NCBI GenBank assembly: GCA_023665475.1
Contig: JAMPEB010000008.1
Span: forward strand, 1 to 64,000
DNA length: 64,000 bases
From: Lachnoclostridium sp.
GTDB taxonomy: Bacteria; Bacillota; Clostridia; Lachnospirales; Lachnospiraceae
Direction of reading: 5' to 3'
Positions 60,893-64,000 of the stretch are shown here, piece after piece. Under the pieces are notes generated by a model. It saw only the letters and a program-made list of their open reading frames with translations. It did no database searches and had not been told where the DNA came from. The stretch's first letter is position 1; each line of letters starts with the position of its first letter. Both the position numbers and the translations under genes were made by a program.

Positions 60893-61471
60893 ATGAAAAA
60901 AAGAATTATTGCGCTTTTGGTGGTTATGACAATGGCAGTCGCATCATTGGGCTGCGGCAAAAAGAATACCGAAACGAAGGGAAATGATACCGAAAACTAT
61001 GAGCCTCAGGTGAGATATCCGGACGCGGAGGGTTATGCGGAAGGGTATTATGAAGATACCATGCATACCTATTTCTTTGAGTACATAGTAAACAGCGCCT
61101 ATGTATGTAAAGAATATGAAGGATATAAACCTCAGGACGGCAATCAACTGCTGGTGGCTGATGTGACTGTGAAAAATACAGGTTATGCAAGCCTGATTAT
61201 GTATGCTACAGATTTTCAGGTGCAGTGGAGCGATACTTCCGCGAATGCATATGAGTGGCCGATAACTTATTACATGGAAGAGGAAACAGATGAAAAGAGC
61301 AATATGTTTCCTAAGGAATATGAGTTAGAAATCAATGAGAGCCGCACAGGCAGTCTGGTGTATGAAGTGCCCAAAGATGAGAAAGATTTTTCCATCTCTT
61401 ATAAGGAGTATTTTGAAGACGGCAGCGAAGGTGATACCTTCTTTGTATACTTTACCGCAAAGAGTAAGTAA
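60893..61471 (+). CDS. Small lipoprotein, DUF4352-like
   Basis: The 192-residue protein has a lipoprotein signal (ASLGC) and an immunoglobulin-like DUF4352-type domain (NQLLVADVTVKNTGYASLIMYATDFQVQW; SLVYEVPKDEKDFSISY). Function is not known. 33 bases after the binding-protein gene, so probably co-transcribed. Confidence 0.8.
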   Translation: MKKRIIALLVVMTMAVASLGCGKKNTETKGNDTENYEPQVRYPDAEGYAEGYYEDTMHTYFFEYIVNSAYVCKEYEGYKPQDGNQLLVADVTVKNTGYASLIMYATDFQVQWSDTSANAYEWPITYYMEEETDEKSNMFPKEYELEINESRTGSLVYEVPKDEKDFSISYKEYFEDGSEGDTFFVYFTAKSK

Positions 61472-61518
61472 GGATTTTGGCGGGAGAAAACAAAGGCTGC
61501 CAAAAACAGAGACACTGA

Positions 61519-61553
61519 CAGGGGTAAGACAGGCATTGTTTTACCCCTGTTTT
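61519..61553 (+). terminator. Terminator after the DUF4352-like gene
   Basis: CAGGGGTAA (61519-61527) pairs with TTACCCCTG (61541-61549), followed by TTTT. Another stem, TTTTGGC/GCCAAAA, lies just before it (61475-61505). Confidence 0.8.
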
Positions 61554-61577
61554 GCATTATGGTACAGGTGAGGATTG

Positions 61578-62963
61578 ATGAAGAAGCTATCAAAATTTAT
61601 CGGAAATAAGGATTTTTACAAAATGGTATTGCTGATTGCAATTCCTATCATGATACAGAACGGAATCACAAATTTTGTGAGCCTTTTGGATAATATCATG
61701 ATCGGTCAGGTAGGCACGGAGCAAATGTCCGGCGTGGCAATTGTAAATCAGTTGATTTTTGTGTATAATCTGGGCATTTTCGGCGGTGTGTCCGGAGCCG
61801 GAATTTTTACGGCACAGTATTTCGGACAGGGCAACCATCAGGGAGTGCGTCAGACCATGCGCTTTAAAATCTGGCTGGTGGCGATTATCACGGCGCTGAC
61901 GGCGCTGCTTTTGCAGGCAGGAGGAACTGCCCTGATAGGAGCTTATTTAAAGGGCGAGGGAACTGCGGAAAGCATTGCGGCCACACTTTCTTACGGAAAA
62001 CAATATCTGGGCATTATGCTGGCAGGGCTGCCTGCCTTTGCGGTGGTACAAGTGTATTCCAGCACCCTGAGGGAGTGCGGACAGACCGTTCTTCCCATGA
62101 AAGCGGGGGTTGCGGCGGTTGTAGTGAATCTGACGCTGAATTATATCCTGATTTACGGGAAAATGGGAGCGCCCGCCTTGGGAGTGGCAGGCGCCGCCAT
62201 TGCCACCGTGATTTCGCGTTATGTGGAAATGATGATCGTGGTGGTTCAGGTACACAGAAAGAAAAACGAATATTCCTTTATTACAGGATTATACCGTACT
62301 TTAAAGGTTCCCAGAGAATTGGCATTTCGGATTATACGGAAAGGAAGCCCGCTTCTTTTGAATGAAACGCTGTGGGCGGCGGGCATGGCAATGCTGACAC
62401 AGTGTTATTCCGTGCGGGGGCTGAATGTGGTAGCGGGTTTGAATGTGTGTAATACTATCAATAATGTATTCAATATTGTGTTTATCGCGTTGGGGGATTC
62501 CGTTGCCATTCTGGTGGGACAACTGCTGGGAGCCGGCAAGATGAAAGAGGCAAGGGATACGGACAACAAGATGATTGCGTTTTCCGTGGTGTGCTGTACC
62601 GGCATAGCCCTTCTTATGTTCTGCACGGCGCCGCTATTTCCGAGGCTGTACAAGATTAATGATGAGGCAAGGATGCTGGCAAGGTATTTCATTATGGCAG
62701 CCGCGGTTTTTATGCCTCAAAATGCATTTTTGCACGCAGCCTATTTTACCTTGCGCTCCGGAGGGAAAACGATTATCACATTTTTATTTGACAGTGTGTT
62801 TATCTGGTGTGTCAGTGTGCTGCTTGCCTTTGTGCTGACCAGATATACCGCGCTGCCGGTGATAATGGTCTATGTGATGGTGCAGATGGGAGATATTATT
62901 AAGTGCGTAATAGGGTTTATTCTGGTGAAAAAAGGTGTCTGGCTGCAAAATATTGTGGAATAG
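61578..62963 (+). CDS. MATE-family multidrug exporter
   Basis: The 461-residue membrane protein has twelve predicted helices and the MATE pattern (LLIAIPIMIQNGITNFVSLLDNIMIGQVG; the second half with SPLLLNETLWAAGMAML). It is a cation-coupled exporter of unknown drugs or metabolites. GTGAGG lies before ATG 61578; a TTG at 61575 is in frame. Confidence 0.93.
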   Translation: MKKLSKFIGNKDFYKMVLLIAIPIMIQNGITNFVSLLDNIMIGQVGTEQMSGVAIVNQLIFVYNLGIFGGVSGAGIFTAQYFGQGNHQGVRQTMRFKIWLVAIITALTALLLQAGGTALIGAYLKGEGTAESIAATLSYGKQYLGIMLAGLPAFAVVQVYSSTLRECGQTVLPMKAGVAAVVVNLTLNYILIYGKMGAPALGVAGAAIATVISRYVEMMIVVVQVHRKKNEYSFITGLYRTLKVPRELAFRIIRKGSPLLLNETLWAAGMAMLTQCYSVRGLNVVAGLNVCNTINNVFNIVFIALGDSVAILVGQLLGAGKMKEARDTDNKMIAFSVVCCTGIALLMFCTAPLFPRLYKINDEARMLARYFIMAAAVFMPQNAFLHAAYFTLRSGGKTIITFLFDSVFIWCVSVLLAFVLTRYTALPVIMVYVMVQMGDIIKCVIGFILVKKGVWLQNIVE

Positions 62964-62967
62964 ATAC

Positions 62968-62996
62968 TTGTGCCATTATCTTCTTTTTGTTACAAT
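62968..62996 (+). promoter_or_regulatory. Promoter of the permease-ATPase genes
   Basis: TTGTGC (62968-62973), a 17-base spacer and TACAAT (62991-62996). Confidence 0.65.
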
Positions 62997-63070
62997 GACT
63001 GTTAGCGGATAGAAAAACGGATGGGATAAAAACAGGCATATTATTAGCGATAAGACAGGAGGAGCAGGAA

Positions 63071-63769
63071 ATGGAGTGGTTAAATTCGGTGTGGCGGCTT
63101 TTTGAGACGGCATTTATCAAGGAAAATCGCTGGCAGTTATATTTAAAAGGATTGGGAACCACTGTACAGGTAGCTGTCTGGGCGGCTTTGATAGGAATTT
63201 TGATTGGGACGGTTCTTGCCTTTATGAAGATTTCTACGAAACGCAACGGAAAACCTACCATATTGACTTTCCTTGCCAATGTTTACATAGATATCATAAG
63301 AGGAACACCTTCTGTGCTGCAGCTTTTAATTATGTGGTTCGTGGTATTGAAAAACTGTCATAACGGTATTTTGGTGGCAAGCATTACTTTTGGCATTAAT
63401 TCCGGCGCTTATGTGGCGGAGATTGTCAGGGCGGGTATTCTGGCGGTGGATAAAGGACAGACGGAGGCAGGGCGTTCTCTGGGATTAAATCAGTTTCAGA
63501 CCATGCGGCATATTGTGCTGCCTCAGGCATTTAAGAATGTGCTGCCGCCTCTGGGCAATGAATTTATTGTGCTGCTGAAAGAAACAGCTATTGTGGGATA
63601 TGTGAGTCTGAGGGACTTGACCCGTACGGCGCATCAATTGACGGCGGCTCTGTACGAACCATTTATGCCACTTGTAATAGCGGCTGTTATTTATTTCGTT
63701 ATCATTAAGATACTGACGATTCTGTTGGCAAAATTGGAGAGGAGGCTGCGTAAGAGTGATAGTCGTTAA
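63071..63769 (+). CDS. Amino-acid ABC transporter permease
   Basis: The 232-residue membrane protein fits HisM/GlnP-type permeases: LKGLGTTVQVAVWAALIGILIG at the start and the EAA-type loop EAGRSLGLNQFQTMRHIVLPQA. AGGAGG precedes the ATG. It overlaps the ATPase gene by 14 bases. Confidence 0.95.
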   Translation: MEWLNSVWRLFETAFIKENRWQLYLKGLGTTVQVAVWAALIGILIGTVLAFMKISTKRNGKPTILTFLANVYIDIIRGTPSVLQLLIMWFVVLKNCHNGILVASITFGINSGAYVAEIVRAGILAVDKGQTEAGRSLGLNQFQTMRHIVLPQAFKNVLPPLGNEFIVLLKETAIVGYVSLRDLTRTAHQLTAALYEPFMPLVIAAVIYFVIIKILTILLAKLERRLRKSDSR

Positions 63770-64000
63770 AGATTTGCATAAAAAATTTGAGGAAAATCAT
63801 GTGCTGCGTGGTGTAAACTATCATATTCATCAGGGTGAAAAAATTGTGATAGTAGGACCTTCCGGCTCCGGAAAAAGCACTTTCCTGCGTTGTCTGAATC
63901 TGTTAGAGGTTCCGGACAGCGGGGAAATCTGGTTTGACGGACAGAACATTACGGATGCAAAGACGGATATTAATGAAGTGCGCCGCCATATGGGGATGGT
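63756..64000 (+). CDS. Amino-acid ABC transporter ATPase, truncated by the window end
   Basis: GTG start at 63756 after GGAGAGGAGG, giving MIVVKDLHKKFEENHVL and Walker A GPSGSGKSTFLR. Similar to GlnQ/HisP. The reading frame is open at base 64000, so only about 81 residues are seen. Confidence 0.93.
   Translation, partial: MIVVKDLHKKFEENHVLRGVNYHIHQGEKIVIVGPSGSGKSTFLRCLNLLEVPDSGEIWFDGQNITDAKTDINEVRRHMGM

Overview
This window looks like a chromosomal segment of a Lachnospiraceae-type anaerobe (Bacillota, Clostridia). The evidence is a complete butyryl-CoA pathway operon in the order thl-crt-hbd-bcd-etfB-etfA, strong Gram-positive ribosome binding sites, sigma-A promoters with 17-18 base spacers, a SAM-I riboswitch before metK, many lipoproteins, c-di-GMP enzymes, and a Tad/Flp pilus locus without an outer-membrane secretin. 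No rRNA, tRNA, CRISPR array, integrase or transposase gene was seen. All assignments come from reading the sequence and from remembered family motifs; no database search was run.

Layout. 1-6 kb: SAM riboswitch and metK, a copy of a structured repeat, an ECF sigma/anti-sigma pair, and a TPR-nucleotidyltransferase-like fusion followed by palindromic 15-bp repeats. 6-11.7 kb: an SDR oxidoreductase, a thioredoxin-reductase-like flavoprotein, an SH3-NlpC/P60 wall hydrolase, a DnaA-box-like cluster, ribosome hibernation factor hpf and an M23 peptidase. 11.7-18 kb: the butyryl-CoA operon. 18-29 kb: a large binding-protein-like lipoprotein, YkgJ and CapA-like genes, a diguanylate cyclase, an ECF transporter S component, a DtxR/MntR-type regulator, a chemotaxis receptor and a multipass membrane protein. 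29-37.8 kb: hsp20, carbamate kinase and aroA (minus strand), an IscR-like regulator, a tocopherol-cyclase-like protein, a membrane-anchored transglutaminase, an Asp/Glu racemase and a lipoprotein. 37.8-47.5 kb: a Dlt-like aminoacylation operon (adenylation enzyme, carrier protein, MBOAT, SGNH protein) continuing into an asparagine-synthetase-like enzyme, a xylulokinase and a sugar isomerase. 47.6-60 kb: a hidden 37-residue membrane protein, an EAL phosphodiesterase and the Tad pilus locus, including a 1455-residue secreted protein. 60-64 kb: an amino-acid ABC transporter interrupted by a lipoprotein and a MATE exporter; its ATPase gene runs off the window.

How the parts fit. Much of the window concerns the cell surface and its control: wall hydrolases, a Dlt-like acylation system, a surface transglutaminase and a pilus with a very large candidate tip protein, with both a c-di-GMP synthase and a c-di-GMP hydrolase encoded; the hydrolase gene lies immediately before the pilus genes.

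The observations most worth a second look are: the Dlt-like operon tied to AsnB and sugar genes, in which the SGNH protein has Cys in place of the usual nucleophile Ser; the train of seven or more hairpins inside the Tad operon, part of which is a second copy of the structured repeat found before the ECF sigma gene; the 1455-residue Tad-locus protein; the 37-residue membrane protein with a near-consensus promoter; and a triple DnaA-box-like cluster far from any dnaA gene.
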